NCBI GenBank assembly: GCA_020199775.1
Contig: JAIVJZ010000040.1
Span: 930,001 to 994,000 of the forward strand
Direction of reading: 5' to 3'
DNA: 64,000 nt
DNA from: Acidobacteriota bacterium
GTDB lineage: Bacteria; Acidobacteriota; Blastocatellia; Pyrinomonadales; Pyrinomonadaceae
Shown: in pieces, positions 53,728-60,896 of the stretch
Numbering within the stretch: the first letter of the stretch is position 1
Layout: every line of letters starts with the position of its first letter
The notes under the pieces: generated by a model
What the model was told of the DNA's origin: nothing
Database searches by the model: none
What the model saw: only the letters and a program-made list of their open reading frames with translations
Position numbers and translations under genes: made by a program

Positions 53728-55131
53728 ATGATCGAAGCTGCCACACAGATCGCGGAGATGTTGGAGGCGACGCGCGCCGTCACCTTGAGACTGTTCGACA
53801 CGGCGGCGCGCGAAGCGGATTTGCACGAGAGTCCCGGCGGCGGCTTCCGCCCCGTCATCTGGCATCTCGCGCACATCGGCGTCTTCGAGGCCTACTGGAT
53901 TCTGCAAAAAGTGAAGGGCGAGGATGCGCCCGACGCGCGCTACGAACGCATCTTCGACCCCATCGCCACGCCGCGCGAGGACTCGAAAAATCTCCCCACG
54001 CGCCGCGAGATGGAAGCCTACCTGTCGCGCGTCAGAAGCGCGACGCTCCGCTACCTCGCAGACGCACGGTTCGACGAATCCGCGTCGCAGTCGCCGCTCC
54101 TCCTGCGCGACGGTTACGTCTTCCGGCTCGTCCTCGAACACGAGCGGCAGCATCAAGAGACGCTCGCCTACCTCTTGCACATGCTCGACCCCGCGAAGAA
54201 AAGGCGCGCGATGGCGGCGGCGCCCGACCCGCAAGACTCGCACGGCGCGCCTTCGCAAGATTTACACGACGCGCCTGCCACGCACGACGCCGTGCCCGCG
54301 TCGTCGGCGAGCGCGCCCGGCGTCGTGCGTGACATGGCGGCGGTCGAAGCGGGCGAGTTTACTTTGGGCGCGCCGTGGAGGATGTTCGTTTACGATAACG
54401 AACTGCCCGCGCACACGATTGCGCTCCCCGCGTTCAAAATCGACCGCCTGCTGACGACCAACGAAGAGTACGCGCGCTTCATCGTCGAGGGCGGCTACCG
54501 GCGGCGCGAGTGGTGGGACGAAGAAGGCTGGCAGTGGCGCGAGCGGGAGAACTGGACGCACCCGTTCTACTGGACGCCGCAAAGTCTCGACGGCGAAGCA
54601 GTGCGGGGTTGGAGCGTGCGCACGATGTTTGCGGAAGGCGCGCTCAAGCCTGAACACCCGGTGACGGGCGTGAGTTGGTACGAGGCGGCGGCCTACGCGC
54701 GGTTCGCGGGGAAGCGTCTGCCGACGGAAGCCGAGTGGGAGAAGGCCGCATCATGGGACGCGGAGACGGGGCGCAAGAGACTCTTCGCTTGGGGCGACGA
54801 CACGCCCGGCGACGCACACGGCAATTTTGCTCTGCGCCTTTGGGACACGACCCCGGTCGGTTCCTTTCCGGCGGGCGCGAGCAGCTACGGTTGTCTGGAC
54901 ATGACGGGCAACGTCTGGGAATGGACGAGCGACGCGTTCTCCGGTTACGCGAATTTTACGGCCTACCCCTATCCCGAATATTCCGAGGAATGGTTTGACG
55001 GCGACCACCGCGTGCTCAAAGGCGGTTCGTGGGCGACCCACCCGTCAATCCTGCGCACCTCTTTCCGCAACTTCTTCCGACGCCATTTCCGCATCTCCTT
55101 CGCCGGAATCCGCTGCGCCTCCGACGCCTAA
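53728..55131 (+). CDS. egtB: Hercynine oxygenase / ergothioneine sulfoxide synthase
   Basis: 467 aa. The N-terminal DinB-like domain carries the iron ligands: His in VIWHLAHIGVFEAYW and the HxxxH pair in LEHERQHQETLAYLL. The C-terminal FGE-sulfatase-like domain has VSWYEAAAYARFAGKRLPTE, DMTGNVWEWTSDAF, VLKGGSWA and IRCASDA. It oxidatively joins hercynine to gamma-glutamylcysteine or cysteine. A 50-residue low-complexity linker separates the two domains. Divergent from egtD-egtA; no egtC or egtE is in the window. The 3' end overlaps mscL by four bases. Confidence 0.92.
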   Translation: MIEAATQIAEMLEATRAVTLRLFDTAAREADLHESPGGGFRPVIWHLAHIGVFEAYWILQKVKGEDAPDARYERIFDPIATPREDSKNLPTRREMEAYLSRVRSATLRYLADARFDESASQSPLLLRDGYVFRLVLEHERQHQETLAYLLHMLDPAKKRRAMAAAPDPQDSHGAPSQDLHDAPATHDAVPASSASAPGVVRDMAAVEAGEFTLGAPWRMFVYDNELPAHTIALPAFKIDRLLTTNEEYARFIVEGGYRRREWWDEEGWQWRERENWTHPFYWTPQSLDGEAVRGWSVRTMFAEGALKPEHPVTGVSWYEAAAYARFAGKRLPTEAEWEKAASWDAETGRKRLFAWGDDTPGDAHGNFALRLWDTTPVGSFPAGASSYGCLDMTGNVWEWTSDAFSGYANFTAYPYPEYSEEWFDGDHRVLKGGSWATHPSILRTSFRNFFRRHFRISFAGIRCASDA

Positions 55132-55571
55132 ACCGCCTGCAAGTCAACGCAGCATTCGGCGCAGCGCGTGGCCTTGAGCGGGATGGTGGAGAGACAGTGC
55201 GGACAGTCTTTGGTCGTCGGCGCGGCGTCGGTGGCCTGTTTGCTCTTGAGGCGGTTGACGTAGCGGACGATGAGGAAGATGACGAAGGCGACGATGAGAA
55301 AAGTAATGATGTCGTTGATCAGTTGACCGTAAGCGATGACGGGGACGCCGTCGGCCTTCGCGGCGGCGAGGCTCGCCGGGCGCGCCTTATCCGAAAGATT
55401 GATGAAGAGGCCGCTGAAGTCCACGTCGCCGAGCAACATGCCGATGGGCGGCATGATCACGCCGTCAACCAGCGTCGTGATGATCTTGCCGAAGGCCGCG
55501 GCGATGATGACGGCGACGGCGAGGTCGATCACGTCGCCGCGTTTGATGAACTCTCTGAATTCTCTGAACAT
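55128..55571 (-). CDS. mscL: Large-conductance mechanosensitive channel with zinc-ribbon tail
   Basis: 147 aa from the ATG at 55571 (MFREFREFIKRGDVIDLAVAVIIAAAFGKII), the classical MscL N-terminal amphipathic helix and pore helix. A second membrane helix is FLIVAFVIFLIVRYVN. The C-terminus carries CPHCLSTIPLKATRCAEC, a four-cysteine zinc-ribbon-like motif found in some MscL subfamilies. It opens at high membrane tension. Convergent with egtB. Confidence 0.93.
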   Translation of the reverse strand: MFREFREFIKRGDVIDLAVAVIIAAAFGKIITTLVDGVIMPPIGMLLGDVDFSGLFINLSDKARPASLAAAKADGVPVIAYGQLINDIITFLIVAFVIFLIVRYVNRLKSKQATDAAPTTKDCPHCLSTIPLKATRCAECCVDLQAV

Positions 55572-55791
55572 CTGGACGCTCCGAAGTTTTCCCGAAGGGC
55601 GCGTGCGGTCGCGCGTGGGAGAGTGGGGTCGTGCGGCGTGGGTTCTATTGTATTCGCACGGCAAAGTCAAATTTAATCCGCGCCCGCCGCGCGCCGCCGT
55701 GCACGCCTTTCGCCGTCCTGTTTGGCTTTCCGCGTCGCCTTCAATTAAACTTCCGGCAGTTTCAATTAACTTTCGTCGGCAAGAGATTCGG

Positions 55792-56058
55792 ATGAGTGAA
55801 CTGCGAGAACAACGCTGGTCGGTCGTGAGCGAACGCGGCTGCGAGGCATCGGGCGTGAATTACGAAGAGGCCGCAGGACTGGTCGGTCGCCTGCGCGCCG
55901 AGAAGATTCACGGCCTCTGCATCATCAGCGACGAAGCCGCGCGCCGCTATAACTCGAACAACAACGGCGCGGCGAAGCCAACCACGCCGCAAGTTGTACC
56001 CGCCGCCCCGCCCGCCAAAAAACGCGCCCCGCGCCGCAAAAACGCGAAACTCTCCTGA
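55792..56058 (+). CDS. Small hypothetical protein with basic C-terminus
   Basis: 88 aa from ATG 55792 (MSELREQRWSVVSERGCEASGVNYEEAAGLVGRLRAEKIHGLCIISDEAARR). An alpha/beta N-terminal unit of about 55 residues, then an Asn/Ala/Pro linker and a KKRAPRRKNAK tail that could contact nucleic acid. Two near-identical TTCAATTAA segments lie in its leader (55740 and 55761). The family is not recognised. Confidence 0.65.
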   Translation: MSELREQRWSVVSERGCEASGVNYEEAAGLVGRLRAEKIHGLCIISDEAARRYNSNNNGAAKPTTPQVVPAAPPAKKRAPRRKNAKLS

Positions 56059-56116
56059 CCGAAATTCAAAACCTGTTTTCTCTGTTTGCGCCTCGTTAGA
56101 AAGGCATCAGGTTTCT

Positions 56117-56839
56117 CTACGCGCGCACGCTGAAGTCCGCGACGAGCGGCAAGTGGTCGGAGGCGACGAGCGCGGTGAGGCTTTTGTGCAAAGTTAATTG
56201 TTGAAGTTCGAGCGCGGGATCAAAGTAGATGTGGTCGAGGTGGACGAGCGGGAGCGCGCCGGGATAGGTGCGCGCGCTGCGCAGGTGCGTGCGCACGTCT
56301 GCGCTCTGGAGGTGTTCGGTCAAGAGGCGCGTCGCCAGCCCTTTCGTCCACTCGTTGAAGTCGCCGAGGACGATGCGCGCGCCCGTCAGTTCCGCGTTGC
56401 CGAGTATCCTGTCGCCGACGAGTTGGCGCGCCTGATGCCGACGCTCGATGTAGGCCGTGCCGAGATGCACGTTGAAGAGATGGAGGACGGCTTCAGCGTC
56501 GCCCGTCTCGATGTCAACGCGCAGGCAGCCGCGCCGCTCGCGCCCGCGCCAGGTGATGTCGTAGTTGTGCACGTGTCGCCAGGGCAGGCGGCTGAGGATG
56601 ACGTTGCCGTATGCGCCCCCGGCGAGTCGCCGGTTCTCGCCGATGCAGTAATCGTAGCCGAGTTCTTCGGCGATGAAACGCGCCTGATCCATCTCGCGCA
56701 CCGCCCCGCCCACGCTCAACACCTCTTGCAGCGCGATGACATCGGCATCCAGTTCGCGCAACACAGACGCGATGCGCGCCGGGCGCACCCGCCGGTCGAG
56801 GCCGCGACATTTGTGCACGTTGTAAGTGACGATACGCAT
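56117..56839 (-). CDS. Endonuclease/exonuclease/phosphatase-family protein (YbhP-like)
   Basis: 240 aa from the ATG at 56839 (MRIVTYNVHKCRGLD). EEP motifs: TYNVHKC, VIALQEV, FNVHLGTAYIERR, VLGDFNEW and catalytic ASDHLPLVADF. The layout matches YbhP-like proteins, which, as I recall, are encoded beside ClsB-type cardiolipin synthases. The corresponding synthase here is at 58744-60027 on the same strand, but the 1.85-kb AT-rich island now separates them. Confidence 0.88.
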   Translation of the reverse strand: MRIVTYNVHKCRGLDRRVRPARIASVLRELDADVIALQEVLSVGGAVREMDQARFIAEELGYDYCIGENRRLAGGAYGNVILSRLPWRHVHNYDITWRGRERRGCLRVDIETGDAEAVLHLFNVHLGTAYIERRHQARQLVGDRILGNAELTGARIVLGDFNEWTKGLATRLLTEHLQSADVRTHLRSARTYPGALPLVHLDHIYFDPALELQQLTLHKSLTALVASDHLPLVADFSVRA

Positions 56840-56951
56840 GCGGAGCCGCCAGCCGTCGGCCATCAGCTATCAGCAGAAGGTAAAAAAGGGCAATAATATA
56901 CTTGACACACCAAGAAATAGTGCTCCCTATCCTTTGACCTTATGCGCCAAG

Positions 56952-56981
56952 TTGACCTACAGACCTGTAGGTCGCTATGCT
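56952..56981 (+). promoter_or_regulatory. Promoter of the island with embedded palindromic operator
   Basis: TTGACC (56952-56957), 18-base spacer, TATGCT (56976-56981). The spacer and -35 are covered by a perfect 9-bp inverted repeat GACCTACAG-AC-CTGTAGGTC (56954-56973). A protein bound there would block RNA polymerase. A second TTGACA lies at 56902. The first ATG of the island is at 57044. Confidence 0.55.
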
Positions 56982-57043
56982 ATCATTCAACAGCCCGTTG
57001 AATACTCTCGCGTAATCCCATTTTGGTTACATTAAGTTAGCAT

Positions 57044-57715
57044 ATGCCATCTCCGAAAATTCCTAAAAGATTCTTGATTGGTTTGATAAATGCCCTCTCT
57101 CTTCCAGAAAATTCCTTTCAGGAATTAGTAACAAAACTTGAGCGCGTGCCTTTAACGCTTAATGTCAGAGAATTGTTAGGAGAAGTAGTGTCTGATGTAA
57201 GTGGAATTGCTCCAGACGATGCTGAAAAAATAGCATCTGCTTTGATGTCGCTTTACATGGTTCGCGCTAATTCCGATAGGGAGACTTCAGAAGCTATTGA
57301 TGACATTGCGGACACCTTAGAGGATGTAGAAGATAGGGAAACAAGTCTTACCGATGAAGTTCTTAGCAACTTGAAACCGCGCCTTGCGAAGCTATTGGAA
57401 GTTAATTCGTTTGTTGTAGGAACGAAAGCCATTAGCATGTTGCAGGAGCATGACAATATATTTTATAGGGCACGGGTTTTAACTGATATTCGACCTGTCT
57501 TTGGAGTTGCCCCGGATGCCGTTCAAGCTGCGGTGATAGTTCATAATCTTATGATACATCATCATCAAGGAGAAAATCATAAAGACTTCTACGTAACATT
57601 AGATACGCAAGATGTGCAAATATTAATTGATATTCTTGAGCGAGCAAAGGTAAAAGCCGAAAGTCTTAAGTCGCTTCTAGCAACATCCAATATCCCTTAC
57701 ATCGAACCTGAATAG
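57044..57715 (+). CDS. Island gene 1, uncharacterised helical protein
   Basis: 223 aa, helical, no signal peptide or membrane segments. The first half has an acidic coiled segment (SEAIDDIADTLEDVEDRETSLTDEVLSNLKPRLAKLL). The second half contains DIRPVFGVAPDAVQAAVIVHNLMIHHHQGENHKDFYVTLD, which reads like a small regulatory or sensor domain, followed by a terminal helix LKSLLATSN. Codon use and GC differ sharply from the neighbours. No family is recognised. It is 10 bases upstream of gene 2. Confidence 0.75.
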   Translation: MPSPKIPKRFLIGLINALSLPENSFQELVTKLERVPLTLNVRELLGEVVSDVSGIAPDDAEKIASALMSLYMVRANSDRETSEAIDDIADTLEDVEDRETSLTDEVLSNLKPRLAKLLEVNSFVVGTKAISMLQEHDNIFYRARVLTDIRPVFGVAPDAVQAAVIVHNLMIHHHQGENHKDFYVTLDTQDVQILIDILERAKVKAESLKSLLATSNIPYIEPE

Positions 57716-57725
57716 AGGTGAACAA

Positions 57726-58277
57726 ATGTCAAGCTTAATTGAAGAATACAGCCAAGAGGCTGCCCTCGGTACGTGCATGGAAGAAGTATGGGACGAGGTA
57801 ATTGGGCTGCACCCTGAAGAAGGACAAAAGAGAAACATAGCGGCGAAAAAGCGCGATGTGTACCAATTGTTTGATAGTCAGCGCGAGGCGAGAAAGCGTT
57901 ATCGGGTTATCTTCAATCCCGAAACCGCTTCAGTCAGATTTGAGGCGGGCAAAGTTCCCACTAAATCAGGTGATGCCGATCTAGAGCAGGAGTTCCACAG
58001 GCTCGCAGATCAATGGCGCAACGAGACCTTTCATTTGTCTTTAGCCCGCGAACAAGCAGACAATCTTGCTTATCATCAGATTATAGGCATGGGTGAAAAA
58101 GCATTGCCTTTTATCTTTCGTGAACTACAGGAGACTACTAGTGATTGGTTTTGGGCACTCAAGGCCATTACTCGCGCGGACGTAGAAGTACGACCGGAAG
58201 ACAGGGGTAATGTTCACAGGATAGCGGAAGCGTGGCTGGAATGGGGTAGAGAGAACGGGCATGTCGCCAGAAGATAA
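57726..58277 (+). CDS. Island gene 2, uncharacterised protein
   Basis: 183 aa. The N-terminal 110 residues are charged and helical. The last 70 residues (HQIIGMGEKALPFIFRELQETTSDWFWALKAITRADVEVRPEDRGN then AEAWLEWGREN) form a recognisable small domain that I have seen beside DUF7689-like proteins. AGGTG precedes the ATG. Its 3' end overlaps gene 3 by 17 bases, so they are coupled. Function unknown; a two-protein complex with gene 3 is inferred from the overlap. Confidence 0.75.
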   Translation: MSSLIEEYSQEAALGTCMEEVWDEVIGLHPEEGQKRNIAAKKRDVYQLFDSQREARKRYRVIFNPETASVRFEAGKVPTKSGDADLEQEFHRLADQWRNETFHLSLAREQADNLAYHQIIGMGEKALPFIFRELQETTSDWFWALKAITRADVEVRPEDRGNVHRIAEAWLEWGRENGHVARR

Positions 58278-58737
58278 ACTAAAACGTCTGTTCCCGAATC
58301 TCCATGATGGTAGCTTTAGGGTAACGAGTCAAGACACACGAGATTATAACTGCCTTGCATGGGCTGCTGGAGAGACTCATAGAAGATGGGACTTAGACCT
58401 AAATTACTATTGGCCTGAAGGAGTACCCCGCGAGCAAACGATTCCTGCATTTATTGCGGCTTATGCAACACGTGGTTACGTTGTATGTGAGAGCGGGGAT
58501 TTCGAACACGGCTACGAGAAGATTGCTATTTATGTTAATTGGCGTGGCCCTCAGCATGCCGCTAGGCAATTAGGGAATGGGGCATGGACAAGCAAGCTAG
58601 GACACCTTTGGGATATAGAGCACACAACAGTAGAAGGGGTTGAAACAGCGCGCCACGAGCATTATGGGACTGTTGAGGTGTTTATGAAGAGACCTATTAT
58701 CTTTAGCCGAGGTATAATGCCGATGGCTGACCGCTGA
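58261..58737 (+). CDS. Island gene 3, DUF7689-like protein with possible papain-like Cys/His site
   Basis: 158 aa. Conserved-looking elements: DYNCLAWAAGETHRRW (a Cys before a helix, as in papain-like folds), YYWPEGVPRE, KIAIYVNWRGPQHAARQLGNGAWTSKLG and WDIEHTTVEGV. This matches what I recall as DUF7689. A Cys-His hydrolase is possible but not shown. The final residues MADR and the stop are encoded by the right repeat arm (58723-58742), so the C-terminus was probably set by the junction. Confidence 0.7.
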   Translation: MSPEDKLKRLFPNLHDGSFRVTSQDTRDYNCLAWAAGETHRRWDLDLNYYWPEGVPREQTIPAFIAAYATRGYVVCESGDFEHGYEKIAIYVNWRGPQHAARQLGNGAWTSKLGHLWDIEHTTVEGVETARHEHYGTVEVFMKRPIIFSRGIMPMADR

Positions 58738-58743
58738 CGGCTC

Positions 58744-60027
58744 TCATTGTTGTCTCTCCAACAGCATCCCGAAAAGCTCGTGGGCGCGTTCGAGGATCGG
58801 GCGGCGTCGCCATTCTTCGTAGGAGACGGGCGCGCTTTCGGCGCGGTCGCGCTCGAAGTCCTCGGTGATGCGCGCGGCGAGGCGTTCGTCACAGGCGGCG
58901 AGGTTCACTTCGTCGTTGAGTCCGAAGGAGCGGTTGTCGAAGTTGGTCGAGCCGACGACGCTCCACGTCCCGTCGACGACGAGCGTCTTGGCGTGCATCA
59001 TCGTCGGGGCATACTCGTAAATCTTCGCGCCCGCCGCCAGCAAATCCCCGTAGAGGCGGCGGCTGGAATTGCGCGTCAACGCGTGGTCGCTCTTCTTGCC
59101 GGGGACGACGATCTGAATCTGGACGCCGCGCTCGCGAATGGCGCGCACCATCTCGGCGCGCGCGCTGCGGTCGGGCAGAAAGTAGGGCGTCGTGATGAGC
59201 ACGCTCTTTTGCGCGGAGGCGAGAAGCATCTGAAAAAGTATGCGCGCGCGCGTGGAGCGTCCGGCCGAAGGCGAACTGTTGACGACGAGCGAGGGCGTCG
59301 ATTGCGCGGCCTCGCAGAGCGGGAAATATTCCTTGGCCGCCAGTATCTCGCCCGACGCTTCGAGCCAGTTTTCCGCGAACGTCGCCTGTAGGTTCGCCAC
59401 CGCGTCGCCTTCGACGCGAAACATCGAATCGCGCCAGCGCGGGTGATCTTTGACGGGATAACGCCAGTGATCCGCGACGCCCGCGCCGCCGACGAAGGCG
59501 ACGCGCCCATCGACGATGAAGAGTTCGCGGTGCGTGCGGTTGTTGATGCGCGGCAGCGTGTACCAGCGGAACGGGTGATACCAGCAGACGCGCCCGCCCG
59601 CCGCGCGCAAATCTTTGAAGTAGCTGTCCCACGAGGCGAAGCTGCCGATGGCGTCGAGCACGAGGTTGACGCGCACCCCGGCGCGCGCGCGCTCCGTCAA
59701 AACTTCGACGAACTCGTCGGCCACGCGCCCCTTCTGAAAAATGTAAGCCTCGATGTTGATGTTATGTTCGGCGCGGCGAATGGCGGCCAGTTCGGCCTCG
59801 TAATAATTCTCGCCGTTGGTCAAGACTTCAATCGAGCTACCGCGTGTGACCTGCGCGTCCGTGAGAGCTTCGAGGATACGCAAAAACTCGTCGGAGTCGG
59901 GCGAGCAGGCGGTGGTGGGCTGCGTGATCTTGTAATCCAGACCCGGCTCGAACAGCGCGAGGAACAACAGCAAGCTCTGCGCGACGATGGCGATAATGGC
60001 GATGACGAGAAAGGTGTTCGAGTCCAC
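58744..60027 (-). CDS. Cardiolipin-synthase/phospholipase-D-like protein (ClsB-type)
   Basis: 427 aa. One N-terminal membrane segment (FLVIAIIAIVAQSLLLFLAL). Two PLD half-sites: the first reads THRELFIVDGRVAFVGGAG, with Glu where the HxK lysine is expected; the second is canonical (MHAKTLVVDG then STNFDNRS and LNDE). Members make cardiolipin or transfer phosphatidyl groups at the inner membrane. The substituted lysine may reduce or alter activity. Its usual companion (EEP gene 56117-56839) lies beyond the island. Confidence 0.88.
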   Translation of the reverse strand: MDSNTFLVIAIIAIVAQSLLLFLALFEPGLDYKITQPTTACSPDSDEFLRILEALTDAQVTRGSSIEVLTNGENYYEAELAAIRRAEHNINIEAYIFQKGRVADEFVEVLTERARAGVRVNLVLDAIGSFASWDSYFKDLRAAGGRVCWYHPFRWYTLPRINNRTHRELFIVDGRVAFVGGAGVADHWRYPVKDHPRWRDSMFRVEGDAVANLQATFAENWLEASGEILAAKEYFPLCEAAQSTPSLVVNSSPSAGRSTRARILFQMLLASAQKSVLITTPYFLPDRSARAEMVRAIRERGVQIQIVVPGKKSDHALTRNSSRRLYGDLLAAGAKIYEYAPTMMHAKTLVVDGTWSVVGSTNFDNRSFGLNDEVNLAACDERLAARITEDFERDRAESAPVSYEEWRRRPILERAHELFGMLLERQQ

Positions 60028-60116
60028 GGGTTCAGTTAAAAATCGCAGGCCGGGAATTTGAAACTAAAGCTGCACGGGGAAAGTTTGCGCCGCCAAGTAT
60101 AGCTTATTACTCCCTA

Positions 60117-60338
60117 TCATTTCCCTCTCTTCTTACTCGTTTTATTAGCTGTCTCGGCTTTAATCTTCGGCGGTCTGCCTACTTTTCGATTTTCAACCAG
60201 CTTCAAATCTTCCTCTCTGATCATCAGCGAGCCGCCGAATTGCTCGGCTGGCAAGCGTCCGTCTTTAACCAACTGTTGGACGCGCCGCGCGCTCACGCCC
60301 AATCGCTCCGCCGCCTGTGTCGTCGTCAATATCGCCAT
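60117..60338 (-). CDS. Excisionase/MerR-like helix-turn-helix DNA-binding protein
   Basis: 73 aa. ILTTTQAAERLGVSARRVQQLVKDGRLPAEQFGGSLMIREEDLKL is the standard AlpA/excisionase-type winged helix; the tail is lysine-rich (GRPPKIKAETANKTSKKRGK). The -10 element ends eight bases before the ATG, so the transcript should be almost leaderless. Divergent from the frameshifted gene at 60520. Such proteins regulate neighbouring or mobile genes. Confidence 0.88.
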   Translation of the reverse strand: MAILTTTQAAERLGVSARRVQQLVKDGRLPAEQFGGSLMIREEDLKLVENRKVGRPPKIKAETANKTSKKRGK

Positions 60339-60346
60339 ACGCGATT

Positions 60347-60375
60347 TTTATACACTCAGTGAAACCCTTCGTCAA
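60347..60375 (-). promoter_or_regulatory. Sigma-70-type promoter for the HTH gene
   Basis: On the minus strand: TTGACG (60375-60370), 17-base spacer, TATAAA (60352-60347). The predicted start is within about two bases of the ATG at 60338, giving a leaderless or nearly leaderless mRNA. Confidence 0.7.
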
Positions 60376-60389
60376 TGCGAAGAAAATTG

Positions 60390-60418
60390 TTGACTAATAT
60401 TTCGTATTTGCGTATAGT
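60390..60418 (+). promoter_or_regulatory. Sigma-70-type promoter for the gene at 60520
   Basis: TTGACT (60390-60395), exactly 17 bases, TATAGT (60413-60418). It is the closest match to consensus seen in the window. It faces away from the HTH gene promoter, with the two -35 boxes only 14 bases apart. Confidence 0.75.
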
Positions 60419-60446
60419 TTCCTCACTGCCAAAGTAAAAGAGCTAG

Positions 60447-60483
60447 AGAGTGAGCGTAACTTTCGACGGTAATCGCTCACTCT
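60447..60483 (+). promoter_or_regulatory. Leader hairpin
   Basis: AGAGTGAGCG (60447-60456) pairs perfectly with CGCTCACTCT (60474-60483) in the predicted 5' untranslated region of the gene at 60520. It may be an operator or an mRNA structure. Confidence 0.45.
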
Positions 60484-60519
60484 TAGCCCTACACCAGTAT
60501 CACAGTTAAGGAGCCACTG

Positions 60520-60860
60520 ATGCGAAAAGATAATAGCACGCGCACGCCTCACGCACGCCGACAACGAGAGCCGGATTTCGACGAACCGCTCCGGCGTTGG
60601 TCAACCTTGCCCGTCAGTCAAGAGAGGGCGAGCGAGTTGGTTGATGCGTTCACACGCTACGACGACGGCGACATGATTGACGCGCTGATTCAGTTGGTCT
60701 GTGGTCTAGCTCCCCACCCGCGCCCGACGAGCAAGGGGACTTGGACGAGAGGCGTTTGGCCGGGACGGCCGCGCTCGCACGAGCCTTCACCTATACGCGT
60801 CGGGCGCACAACGAACTCGGCGCATACGTTGTCGAATTGAAGTGCGGAGAGTGGGAATAA
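60520..60860 (+). pseudogene. Frameshifted small gene of unknown function
   Basis: ATG 60520 follows AAGGAG at good spacing and a strong promoter. The first frame reads MRKDNSTRTPHARRQ to ASELVDAFTRYDDGDMIDALIQLVCGLA, then degenerates into Pro/Arg-rich sequence. From about 60711 the frame shifted by one base continues sensibly (PPAPDEQGDLDERRLAGTAALARAFTYTRRAHNELGAYVV) to a TAA at 60858-60860. The change lies at or near the CCCC run 60712-60715. A one-base indel, a sequencing error or a programmed shift could explain it. The joined protein would have about 113 residues. Confidence 0.6.
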
Positions 60861-60896
60861 GAGTCCGGGTCATGCAGCTCATTTACGGCGGCGCGT

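Larger units (their letters stand above)
56851..58742. mobile_element. AT-rich three-gene island between the split arms of a heptamer hairpin
   Basis: The left arm AGCCGTCGGCCATCAGCTAT (56851-56870) and the right arm ATGGCTGACCGCTGACGGCT (58723-58742) are inverted copies with 16 of 20 matches. They resemble the intact hairpin at 33682-33764. Between them lie 1.85 kb of roughly 40-45% GC (by eye), against more than 60% outside, holding three co-directional genes and their promoter. Both flanking genes point the other way and form a pair that is normally adjacent. No integrase or transposase is visible. Confidence 0.6.
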
